A DNA stretch of 64,000 nt from Nodosilinea nodulosa PCC 7104 (GTDB taxonomy: Bacteria > Cyanobacteriota > Cyanobacteriia > Phormidesmidales > Phormidesmidaceae), in the NCBI RefSeq assembly GCF_000309385.1, contig NZ_JH976537.1:5503018-5567017 (forward strand), read 5' to 3'. The position numbers were made by a program, and so were the translations under genes. Below the pieces are notes generated by a model. It was not told where the DNA came from, did no database searches, and was given only the letters and a program-made list of their open reading frames with translations. This document shows, in pieces, positions 22,557 to 30,510 of this stretch. Each line of letters opens with the position of its first letter. Positions within the stretch are counted from its first letter, which is position 1.

Positions 22557-23435
22557 TTAAGCCGATGGAGGAAGAGCGAAGTCAAGATTGAGGGAAGGCT
22601 TCTTGGGCTGATGGCAGTAGGCAATCAAGCCACAGATGACATTGACCATGAAGTTGGTAGGGCTGCGATGCCTGGAATGCTCAATCTGGGAGATGTTCTT
22701 GAGCTGGTCAATGACGGTTTCGACAATGGCGCGCTTGCGGGCCAGTAACTTGTCGGTGAGCCGCATCAAGTGGTTTGTCATGTTGCGCCTGGGTTTGGCA
22801 AAGAACTCGATGCCACAGGTCTCAAAGAGGCGTTCTGCCAGTGCTTTGGAGACATAGCCCCGGTCAGCAAAGACCTTGCCATAGAGGCCTTGAAGCAAGT
22901 CACAGGCGGGCTTGCGGTCGTCGGTATTGCCCGGCGTGATTTGGATGTTGAGCAACTCCCCTTGGTCATTAACCACCAGGTGGAGCTTGAAGCCAAAGAA
23001 CCAGTCAACTGAGGTTTTGCCCCGAGCCGCCAGGCCGCGAAACACCTTGTGGCGTCGAATCCGACGGTTGTGGCACACCTTGAGGCTGCTGCTATCGATA
23101 AAGCTGATGCCGCTACAAGCGCCAAAACAGTGCTTCAGGTACACGCATAAGGGCAGCAGAGCCGACGGCATCCACTCCACAAAGCGGTGATAGCTGACCA
23201 GGCCAGGAAAGGCCTCTCGCCAGTGCACGCAGACATGCTTGTTGTAGAACGCCTTGAAGTTGCGATAGTGCTGCTGGTGGAAGCACACCAAGATTGTCAT
23301 CACCTCGCTTAAGCTCAGCGATCGCTGGCGCTGACGGTGTTGAACGCCTTCACCCAGCAGCATCTGGTGCCATTTCGGCTCGAACTGACAGCAGAAATCA
23401 TCAATGTGGCAAAACAGCTCTTCTAGACTATCCAT
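22557..23435 (-). CDS. IS982-family transposase
   Basis: A 292-residue DDE transposase. It begins [15 protein letters not shown], followed by [25 protein letters not shown], a typical IS982 N-terminus. Catalytic acidic residues fit [10 protein letters not shown] (D), [11 protein letters not shown] (D) and [13 protein letters not shown] (E). The length is standard and no frameshift is seen. It catalyses cut-and-paste movement of its element. Confidence 0.9.
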   Translation of the reverse strand: MDSLEELFCHIDDFCCQFEPKWHQMLLGEGVQHRQRQRSLSLSEVMTILVCFHQQHYRNFKAFYNKHVCVHWREAFPGLVSYHRFVEWMPSALLPLCVYLKHCFGACSGISFIDSSSLKVCHNRRIRRHKVFRGLAARGKTSVDWFFGFKLHLVVNDQGELLNIQITPGNTDDRKPACDLLQGLYGKVFADRGYVSKALAERLFETCGIEFFAKPRRNMTNHLMRLTDKLLARKRAIVETVIDQLKNISQIEHSRHRSPTNFMVNVICGLIAYCHQPKKPSLNLDFALPPSA

Positions 23436-23460
23436 AGGGGGGCCTGCTGAATCATTTACG

Positions 23461-23570
23461 TGATATAGCCATAGTCACGTTGGTTAGGACATCCAGGAAC
23501 CCTATGACCGTTCAAACGTTTGAACGGTCATAGGAGACATGTCTTAACCAGACTGGCTACAGCTATATCA
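23461..23570. repeat. Palindromic MITE-like element, copy A (inside the IS)
   Basis: The ends TGATATAGCCATAGTCACGTTGG... and the complement of ...CTGGCTACAGCTATATCA match over about 30 bases with roughly seven mismatches, and the centre is the perfect palindrome CCGTTCAAACGTTTGAACGG. A diverged copy with the same ends and centre lies at 63117-63210, so the unit is independent of the IS. Length 110 bp; no gene. Confidence 0.7.
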
Positions 23571-23609
23571 GCTTACAGAGCCCCTCCTTTCCTTATCCCG
23601 AACTCAGGT

Positions 23610-23664
23610 TAGTTAGGACACTGAGAGACGTTGAGAACATTCAACCGTTTGAACGCTGGCTCTG
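23610..23664. repeat. Partial MITE-like copy C split by the IS
   Basis: Just right of the IS lies TTAGGACACTGAGAGACG, then ATTCAACCGTTTGAACG, the same order of words as in copy A (GTTAGGACA... TTCAAACGTTTGAACG). Just left of the IS is GTCACGTTAGTTA, matching the copy A word GTCACGTTGGTTA. Removing the IS and one TAGTTA rejoins them, so the IS appears to have landed in an older copy of the same palindromic element. The outer ends are too decayed to place exactly. Confidence 0.5.
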
Positions 23665-23792
23665 AAAAATGCCGTAACCTATCCGTCGGCTGCCATAGCG
23701 CCAAAACTGTAACGTTTTAAAGCTCCAGATTCGCTTAATCGCTATTGAGCAATAAAGTGATTAAATCAAATTGGCCGTGGCGAGGGCGATCT

Positions 23793-25808
23793 ATGCGCAT
23801 TCTGATGATTCAACCCAATTACCACTCCGGCGGGGCTGAAATCGCCGGTAACTGGCCGCCCAGCTGGGTGCCCTACGTTGGGGGTGCGCTAAAACAGGCC
23901 GGGTTTGGCGAGATTCGCTTTATCGACGCCATGACCAACTACATTGAGGATGAGCCCCTGGCGGCCCTGATTGCTGACTATCGGCCCGATGTGGTGATGG
24001 CGACGGCGATTACGCCGATGATTTACAAATCCCAGGATACACTGCGGATCGCCAAGTCTGTGTGCCCGGGGGCTACCACGATTATGGGCGGCGTGCACCC
24101 CACCTACATGTACCGGGAGGTGCTGGCGGAGGCACCCTGGGTGGACTACATCATTCGCGGCGAAGGGGAAGAAATTAGCGTCAACCTGATGCGGGCGATC
24201 GCGGCAGGCAGAGACCGCCGCGATCGCGAATCCATCCTGGGGCTGGCCTACCTGGATGACGCTGGCCAGGTGGTGGTAACGCCCGCCCATCCCCCCATTC
24301 GCGACCTCAATACCCTCGCCCCCGACTGGACCCTGCTCGACTGGGACCGCTATATTTACACCCCGCTGAATGTGCGGGTGGCGGTGCCTAACTTTGCGCG
24401 GGGCTGCCCTTTCCGCTGCCGATTTTGCTCCCAGTGGAAGTTTTGGCGCAAGTACCGCGCCCGCAGCCCCAAACAATTTGTGGATGAAATCGAGTACCTG
24501 GTCAAAGAGCATCAGGTGGGGTTTTTCATTTTGGCGGACGAAGAACCCACCATCAGCAAAGCCCGGTTTGTCAAACTCTGCGAAGAGCTGGTAGATCGCA
24601 ACCTGGGCGTACACTGGGGCATCAACACCCGCGTCACCGACATTCTGCGGGACGAGGCGGAACTGCCCCTGTACCGCAAAGCCGGGCTGGTCCATGTGTC
24701 TCTGGGAACCGAGGCCGCCGCCCAGCTCAACCTCAACATCTTTCGGAAGGAAACTACCATTGCCGACAACAAGCGGGCGGTGAAGCTGCTGCGCGACAGC
24801 GGCATCGTGGCGGAGGTGCAGTTTATTATGGGCCTCTCCAACGAAACCCCCGAGACTATTGAGGAAACCTACCGCATGGCCCGCGACTGGGGGGCCGACA
24901 TGACCAACTGGAACATGTTCACCCCCTGGCCCTTTGCCGAACTGTTTCAGGATTTAGAAGACAAGGTGGAAGTGCGCGACTTTTCCCACTACAACTTTGT
25001 GACGCCGATTATCAAACCCGACCATATGACGCGGGAGGCGGTATTGCAGGGAGTGCTGCGCAACTACGCCCGCTTCTACGGCTGGAAGTTTCTGGAATAC
25101 TGGTTTACGCGGGATGGGTTCAAGCGGCGATACCTGCTGGGCTGCCTGGGGGCCTTTGTGCAAACTACGCTAAACAAGCGCTTCTACAACCTCAAGCGGG
25201 TCAAGCGTAGGGGTATGCACACCGAGATTGAGCTGGGCTTCGACGAATCGCGCATTCTGTCGGCGGAAGCCATGGCTCAGCTCAAGGCGGCCAAGCTGGC
25301 GGATGTGGAATTTGCCGGTGAGGTGTCCAGCTGCGGCCCGTCTGGCAACCCGCTGCCAGCGGCGAACTCGCCTACCGATACCAAACAGGAGATTCAGGTG
25401 GTGATTGTCAATGGCGACGAGGCCGATCGCATTGCCCTGCGAAAAGGACTGCGATCGCACCCTGGCCTTGAGGTAGCCAGCGAAGCCACCAATGGCGCAA
25501 CCGGGCTGGTGCTTTTAGACTCCATTGCGGTGGATGTGGCGGTTATCTGCGACCCGCTACCGGATATGACCCTGGCGGAGTTTTTGCACCAGCTGCACCA
25601 CCTGGAGGGCTGCCAGCACTTTAAGCTACTGGTGCTGAGCGATCGCCGCGAGGCCCTGCCGGAAACTGAAGCTGGGGCCGTAGCCAGGTGCGATCGCCGC
25701 GCTACCCTGCTGGACTTAGCCCAGGCCATTCGTGACCTATCTTTGGAAAATGCTCTGACGCCTTCAGCTACGGCTGCGCGAACTGCCGCGCCAGCGACCT
25801 CCCCTTAG
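23793..25808 (+). CDS. BchE-type B12-binding radical SAM cyclase with degenerate receiver tail
   Basis: A 671-residue protein. Residues 1-500 closely resemble anaerobic Mg-protoporphyrin IX monomethyl ester cyclase BchE: MRILMIQPNYHSGGAEIAGNW, the B12-binding-like domain with MGGVHPTYMYREVL and IRGEGEE, then the radical SAM cluster CPFRCRFC (C205, C209, C212) and FILADEEPTISKARF. BchE forms the fifth ring of chlorophyll precursors without oxygen. Residues about 535-650 look like a response-regulator receiver (IQVVIVNGDEADRIALRKGL...), but Cys586 (AVICDPLPDM) stands where the phospho-Asp is expected. The ATG chosen matches the BchE start; a longer frame exists. A different natural substrate is possible, as cyanobacteria carry several BchE-like paralogues. 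Confidence 0.8.
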   Translation: MRILMIQPNYHSGGAEIAGNWPPSWVPYVGGALKQAGFGEIRFIDAMTNYIEDEPLAALIADYRPDVVMATAITPMIYKSQDTLRIAKSVCPGATTIMGGVHPTYMYREVLAEAPWVDYIIRGEGEEISVNLMRAIAAGRDRRDRESILGLAYLDDAGQVVVTPAHPPIRDLNTLAPDWTLLDWDRYIYTPLNVRVAVPNFARGCPFRCRFCSQWKFWRKYRARSPKQFVDEIEYLVKEHQVGFFILADEEPTISKARFVKLCEELVDRNLGVHWGINTRVTDILRDEAELPLYRKAGLVHVSLGTEAAAQLNLNIFRKETTIADNKRAVKLLRDSGIVAEVQFIMGLSNETPETIEETYRMARDWGADMTNWNMFTPWPFAELFQDLEDKVEVRDFSHYNFVTPIIKPDHMTREAVLQGVLRNYARFYGWKFLEYWFTRDGFKRRYLLGCLGAFVQTTLNKRFYNLKRVKRRGMHTEIELGFDESRILSAEAMAQLKAAKLADVEFAGEVSSCGPSGNPLPAANSPTDTKQEIQVVIVNGDEADRIALRKGLRSHPGLEVASEATNGATGLVLLDSIAVDVAVICDPLPDMTLAEFLHQLHHLEGCQHFKLLVLSDRREALPETEAGAVARCDRRATLLDLAQAIRDLSLENALTPSATAARTAAPATSP

Positions 25809-26128
25809 TCAACCCCGACATACGTTTATTAATCGCCAGGGGCAGGGGGCTTGTAGACTATGGCAAAAGTGTGGCGACTGTTGTCAATCGCGAGGGAACC
25901 AAGCGAAGTGGAATAGTCGGCATCTTTCAGCCTTCGAGCAATAGGGAATCAGAGCGGTTGGAGCGGAGGCTCAATTTCCGCCCAGCAGCATCAGTCCCAC
26001 GGCAAACTTTCAAGGCCCAAAAACTGATCAACAGCTGCCGACCATTCGATCGCTCAGTCCAGTACAGAGCTTTGCTTAGTGTCTACTCTTGCAACCTACC
26101 GAGTCATTCCTCAGAATGCCAACAGGTC
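25809..26128. other. Convergent intergenic gap without a recognisable feature
   Basis: About 320 bases between the ends of the BchE-like and transporter genes. Open frames crossing it have unlikely composition and run antisense into the transporter. No clear terminator hairpin, RNA gene or repeat was found. Confidence 0.35.
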
Positions 26129-27553
26129 CTAGTCCAACGGCTCGTCCTGCTCCTGGGCGCGATGGCGCTCGCTCAGCTGCAGCAGAATCTCCCCATGGAC
26201 CTGGCGGGTAATTGGGTAAAACCGGGCCAGCCCAATGGCGCACAGCAGCAGCACCATCGGCACCGGGCCAATAAACACCCGAATCGCCATCAGCGCCGAA
26301 TCGGACTGCTGGGTGGCTTCGCTGACGAACCCCGAAAATTGCAGCGCCAGGCTGACCAAAAATAGGCCCAGGGCCAGCCCCACCTTTTGCAGCAGGGTCA
26401 TAAATGCGTAGAAAACCCCCTCGCGCCGCTGACCCGTTTTCAGCTCGTCGAGTTCAATCACATCGGGCAGCATGGCCCAGGGCACCACGTAGGCGGTAGC
26501 CACCCCAAAGCTAATCACAATGCACAGCAGGTACAGAAAGGCCACCTGCCCCGGCTGCACAAAAAACAGCGCGATCTGGGCAATAATCCAGACGCCAATG
26601 CCGATGTAAAACACCTCCTGCTTGCCCAGGCGGCAGCTGAGCTGGTTGACCACTACCATCATAAAAATGGCGGTGCCCTGAACCAGCAGCGCCGCCAAAA
26701 AGTACGAGTCGAGCCCCATCCAAAACGTGGCGTAGAAGGGAATAATGCTGGCGGTCATTTGCAGGGCCAGCCAGGCAAACAGATAAATGCCCACCACAAA
26801 CAAAAAAGCCCGGTTGGAAAAGACAACTTTGACCTGCTGGGGAAACGAAAGCGCTACTTCGTCGGTGGGGGCGGGCTGAAGGGCGTGGCGCTGCACGGCG
26901 TAGGGGTAGGTGCCCCACACGCACCAGAACAAGGGCAGTACCGACAGCACCGCGCAGATGCCCCCCAGCACCAGATACTGCTGGCGCAAATCGCTGATCA
27001 TGTTGGTAATCACCAGGCCCAGGCCCAGGGCCGCGATCGCCCCGAACAGCGACGACCCCAGCCGAAAGGCCGTCAGCTCCGTGCGCTCGTCGTAGTCCTT
27101 GGTCAGCTCGGCGGTGAGGGTGGTGTAGGGCAAATTCACCACTGTGTAAAACACCTGAAACAGCAGCGAAATCACCACGTAGTACCAAAACCGGGCGGTG
27201 TCGCTCTCCCACCCTGGCACCACCCAGGTGAGAAAAAACGTCACCCCAAAGGGAATCGCCCCCAGCACAATCCAGGGGTAGCGGCGGCCCCAGCGGGTGC
27301 GGGTTTTATCGCTCAGGTAGCCAATGAATGGGTCGTTGACAGCGTCCCAAATCCGCCCGATCGCCAGCACTGAGCCTGCCGCTACGGGACTCAGCCCAGC
27401 GGCGGTGGTCAGAAAAATCAAGAACGAAAAGGCCAGCAGGTTGGCCGTCATGCCTGGCCCAATGTCTCCAGCCCCAAACGCCAGCTTGCCCCAGAGGGAA
27501 AACGGTTTGGGAACAGGGCGGTCTGCACTGGTCAACGGAACATTGGAGGCCAT
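26129..27553 (-). CDS. GPH-type (MFS_2) sugar/cation symporter-like transporter
   Basis: A 474-residue, 12-helix membrane protein. The first helices read LAFGAGDIGPGMTANLLAFSFLIFLTTAAGL, and RIWDAVNDPFIGYLSDKTRTRWGRRYPWI is the GPH/MelB signature with the conserved Asp residues of helix 2 and the loop 2-3 basic motif. A second-half motif (ELDELKTGQRREGVFYAFMTLLQKVG) is also typical. Members carry sugars or sulfonated and other solutes with Na+ or H+; the substrate cannot be read here. It stands alone and is transcribed towards the BchE-like gene. Confidence 0.85.
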   Translation of the reverse strand: MASNVPLTSADRPVPKPFSLWGKLAFGAGDIGPGMTANLLAFSFLIFLTTAAGLSPVAAGSVLAIGRIWDAVNDPFIGYLSDKTRTRWGRRYPWIVLGAIPFGVTFFLTWVVPGWESDTARFWYYVVISLLFQVFYTVVNLPYTTLTAELTKDYDERTELTAFRLGSSLFGAIAALGLGLVITNMISDLRQQYLVLGGICAVLSVLPLFWCVWGTYPYAVQRHALQPAPTDEVALSFPQQVKVVFSNRAFLFVVGIYLFAWLALQMTASIIPFYATFWMGLDSYFLAALLVQGTAIFMMVVVNQLSCRLGKQEVFYIGIGVWIIAQIALFFVQPGQVAFLYLLCIVISFGVATAYVVPWAMLPDVIELDELKTGQRREGVFYAFMTLLQKVGLALGLFLVSLALQFSGFVSEATQQSDSALMAIRVFIGPVPMVLLLCAIGLARFYPITRQVHGEILLQLSERHRAQEQDEPLD

Positions 27554-27827
27554 AGGTCGATACGGTGTAAATCAGGATCTTAAAGGCGGGTGAATCGATG
27601 GGGGATGCATAACAATTCAGGCAGCGTCCTCAGTGTATTATTTCCCCATCACAAAACGCCTTATACCCAGTCCAGCTTAGGAACTGTGGCGTTATACCTG
27701 GGCAAAACTTTACACCTGGGCCAGGCGGGTCGGATGCCCAGAGCCGGCGGGCCAGGTCAATGCAGGTTAACGGGCCAGGGCAGCGGGCTGGGGCAATGGG
27801 CCGGGGCTATTCTACTGGAGGCAACGC

Positions 27828-28358
27828 ATGGTTGATTTTCACGTAAGTTGGGACGACTACCACCGGGACATTGAAAAGCTGGCCATCGCGATCTACGAAT
27901 CGGGCTGGGAGTTTAACCAGATCGTCTGCTTGGCCAAGGGCGGAATGCGCATTGGCGACACCCTCTGTCGGCTGTTCGATGTGCCCCTGGCCATTTTGTC
28001 CACCGCCTCCTACGGTGGGGCCGACGGTCGCACCCGTGGGGCAATTACCTTTTCCCGCGATCTGAGCATGACCACCCCCAGCCTGGGAAACCAGGTGCTC
28101 ATTGTGGATGACCTGGTCGATTCGGGTTACAGCCTGAAAAAATCCATTGAGTGGCTGCGCCACAAGTACGGCTTCTACATCGAAGACCTGCGCACGGCGG
28201 TGCTGTGGTACAAGGCCGACTCCATCTTTAAGCCCGACTACCACGTGGTCTACCTGCCCGACAACCCGTGGATTCATCAACCCTTTGAGCGCTACGAAAC
28301 CATGACCCCCGCCGAGCTAGCGGCTAGCTATCAGCCGCAGCCGGAGCCTGCGGCTTAG
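27828..28358 (+). CDS. Purine-type phosphoribosyltransferase
   Basis: A 176-residue PRT-fold protein. The core is present: FNQIVCLAKGGMRIGDTLCRLF, then the PRPP-binding loop QVLIVDDLVDSGYSLKKSIEWL (the DD...DSG signature) and VVYLPDNPWIHQPFERYE, a C-terminal motif shared with xanthine/hypoxanthine PRTases of archaea and cyanobacteria. It probably salvages a purine base with PRPP. Its last 35 bases overlap the end of the convergent TPR-CD225 gene. Confidence 0.85.
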   Translation: MVDFHVSWDDYHRDIEKLAIAIYESGWEFNQIVCLAKGGMRIGDTLCRLFDVPLAILSTASYGGADGRTRGAITFSRDLSMTTPSLGNQVLIVDDLVDSGYSLKKSIEWLRHKYGFYIEDLRTAVLWYKADSIFKPDYHVVYLPDNPWIHQPFERYETMTPAELAASYQPQPEPAA

Positions 28359-29517
28359 CTGGCACCACCGGAGCCGGGAGGAGCTGGACCGGAGCAGCGG
28401 AGGCCTCGGGGGTGCCGTAGAGGCGCTGGTAGCCCCAGTAACTCACCAGCAGCGTCACCAGGGTTAGAGACGCAATTCCCCCGGCGCGACACAGTCCCTG
28501 GATGGCCTTAGACGCCCGCAGGGCGGTGATATAGTCGCCCTGTCGGTAGGCCTGGCGCAGGTTCATGGCGTAGGCCAGGGCTGGAATGCCCAGGGGCGGA
28601 AAAATCACGAAGGCGGTGAGCAGCACCCGATGCCATCGAGCCGGGGGGCAGGGCTGCCCTTGAAAGAGCTTGTAGCTGCCCCGCCACTCTACCGTGGGCT
28701 GATCCTGCACCTGGCCGATGAGATCAAAGCTGTGCACATCGTCCAGCTGCCATCGAATGAGCAGGGCGCGAATCTGATTGGGCAGGGTGAAGTAGTTGAT
28801 GCCCACCCCGATGGGGCGATACACCTGAATTTGGAGACCGCCGTCCTGGTACTTGGCTTCGATCGCAATTTGCCGCAGCCCCAGTTCCCTCAGCAGACGC
28901 TGGGAGAGCAGGCGATCGCGGTGGGCCTGGTGCAGATGGTGCAGCTTCAGGCGCGCCTGGTCGAGGTTGAGATCGTTGCAGAGGGCCAGTTCCCAGTTGT
29001 GGGCGGCGGCGGCGGCGTGGCCCAACTGCTCGTGGGCGTGGCCCCGGTGCAGGTAGGCCTCCGCCAGGTTGGGGTTGGCGGCAAGGGCGCTGTCAAAGTC
29101 GGCCAGGGCCGCTGGGTAGTTTTGCTGCCGAAAGTGCAGCAGCCCCCGGTTGTAGTGAATTAGAGCGTGGCCGGGATGGTGCTCCAGGGCCAGTTGCCAG
29201 TCGGCAAAGGCCCTGGCCTGCTCACCCTGCTGGCAGTAGAGCAGGCCTCGATTGCCGTAGGCGCGGGCGCTGGTGGGATCTTGGGCGATCGCAGTGGTGA
29301 AATGCTCCAGCGCGGCGGCGGTATCTCCCCTTTGCCAGTGAATTTTGCCCAGCTCAACGTGAATATCCGCTGGGCAGGGATAGTTGTCCAGGGCCTGGAG
29401 CAACACCGCCAGTGCCGCATCGACATTGCCCTTGCGAATCTGAGTCAGGGCCTGCCGATAGTGATAGCGAGCCTGCTGACGCCGCCACCAGGGGGTAAGG
29501 TAAAGTCCCATGAGCAT
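28324..29517 (-). CDS. TPR protein with C-terminal CD225/dispanin-like membrane domain
   Basis: About 397 residues from the ATG used here (a TTG nine codons upstream, with a GGAAGG site, is an alternative). Residues 20-190 hold four or five TPR units (VDAALAVLLQALDNYP; AALEHFTTAIAQDPTSARAYGNRGL; ALADFDSALAANPNLAEAYLHRG). A middle domain of about 100 residues has no recognised fold. The C-terminus has two membrane helices joined by AYAMNLRQAYRQGDYITALRAS, the pattern of CD225/dispanin domains, then a Pro/Ala tail. CD225 proteins insert in membranes and can alter curvature. It follows the CHAT-FHA cluster on the same strand. Confidence 0.65.
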   Translation of the reverse strand: MLMGLYLTPWWRRQQARYHYRQALTQIRKGNVDAALAVLLQALDNYPCPADIHVELGKIHWQRGDTAAALEHFTTAIAQDPTSARAYGNRGLLYCQQGEQARAFADWQLALEHHPGHALIHYNRGLLHFRQQNYPAALADFDSALAANPNLAEAYLHRGHAHEQLGHAAAAAHNWELALCNDLNLDQARLKLHHLHQAHRDRLLSQRLLRELGLRQIAIEAKYQDGGLQIQVYRPIGVGINYFTLPNQIRALLIRWQLDDVHSFDLIGQVQDQPTVEWRGSYKLFQGQPCPPARWHRVLLTAFVIFPPLGIPALAYAMNLRQAYRQGDYITALRASKAIQGLCRAGGIASLTLVTLLVSYWGYQRLYGTPEASAAPVQLLPAPVVPAKPQAPAAADS

Positions 29518-29760
29518 TGAAACGTAGTGTATAAGGAGAAGCAACCTTCCCCATGGTTCCCTGGGAACCCAGCTCTCTCAGAGAAGCTTTACAAGATCGT
29601 AATCGGGGGCGGCTTCGCCTTCAACCGGAGACTGCGTCGGCGGGAATCGCAGGCCCTAGTATTCGAAGGCTGAAATATCTCCACCGTTTTGGCGCTTGGC
29701 TCCCCTGCTCCCCAGCTCCCTGGCTTGCAGAAACAGTCCCTAAACTTCCGCCTCAAGATA

Positions 29761-30408
29761 CTAGCTTGCGCCCCGCTCCTCCTGAGCCGCTTTGAGGGCC
29801 ACCGAGGCAATCGTCAGGGCCAGCCGCGCCTGCTCCAGGCTAGACAGCGACTCCCAGTCGGCGGCTGGAATCGCCCGCAGGTTTAGCTCTAAAATTTCGC
29901 CACGGCCATCGCGCAAGGAGTAGGCCAGCGGTCGGGCCAGCACCGCCAGGTCATCGAGGTTCCAGCCGGGCAAGGTGTCGCCCACACACTGCACCAGCTG
30001 ATCGATTAAGGGCTGGCCGCTGCGGACCAGGCCGGTGGCCGTGGTGGCCAGCCCTTGCAGCAGCCCGCCGGGCATGCGCCCCTGAAACTGCCGCAGCTGA
30101 TCGAGCACCGAGGTAACTGCTGCCGGGTCCACGGCTGGCGTGCTCTGGGTTGCAGTCTGGGCCGCGCCCATCTGATCGGTCATCTGGGCTGCCAGGATTT
30201 GCCATCCCGCTGCGATCGCGGTGTTGAGATCGCCATCCGCCAGGGCGTCAAACTCCGCTTCGAGGTGGCTCAGGTAGACCTCTACCTCGGGGGCCATCGG
30301 TTGCCATGGGTACGCCGGTTCAGGGTTGAGAATAGCGGCAAGCAAATCGTGTTCGGTGGCCATGGCGGGCTCAGAAGCAGAATTGGGATGGTGGGAAGGC
30401 TGAGTCAT
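29761..30408 (-). CDS. Unknown protein in the CHAT-FHA cluster
   Basis: About 215 residues starting MTQPSHHPNSASEPAMA. The N-terminal part is helical with an acidic stretch (EVEVYLSHLEAEFDALADGDL), then a long Ala/Gln region and a C-terminal helical end (SLEQARLALTIASVALKAAQEE). No signal peptide or membrane helix. I do not recognise a family. It lies 102 bases behind the CHAT-FHA gene on the same strand, so it is a candidate partner or substrate of that protease. The ATG is preferred over an upstream TTG. Confidence 0.55.
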   Translation of the reverse strand: MTQPSHHPNSASEPAMATEHDLLAAILNPEPAYPWQPMAPEVEVYLSHLEAEFDALADGDLNTAIAAGWQILAAQMTDQMGAAQTATQSTPAVDPAAVTSVLDQLRQFQGRMPGGLLQGLATTATGLVRSGQPLIDQLVQCVGDTLPGWNLDDLAVLARPLAYSLRDGRGEILELNLRAIPAADWESLSSLEQARLALTIASVALKAAQEERGAS

Positions 30409-30510
30409 AGCGTTTACTTTAGATGCACGAGATGGTAACAAAACCCGACAAGGGTGGATACATTGCGCTTTCAGGGGATTCCGTACAGGATGAACAATTT
30501 TGTGGTTTTC

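Larger units (their letters stand above)
22544..23609. mobile_element. IS982-family insertion sequence
   Basis: A 1066-bp element bounded by perfect 13-bp inverted ends, ACCTGAGTTCGGG (22544-22556) and CCCGAACTCAGGT (23597-23609), with TAGTTA as a direct duplication on both sides (22538-22543, 23610-23615). It carries one transposase gene on the minus strand whose stop codon abuts the left end. A 110-bp palindromic element lies between the transposase start and the right end. Intact ends and an open transposase suggest recent activity. Confidence 0.85.

Noticed and set aside
25871-26365. 164-residue frame crossing the gap after the BchE-like gene
   Set aside because: It runs antisense into the transporter gene and has shadow-like composition.
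26387-27373. 328-residue open frame antisense to the transporter
   Set aside because: His/Gln-rich composition typical of an antisense frame in high-GC DNA; the transporter on the other strand has clear helices and motifs.
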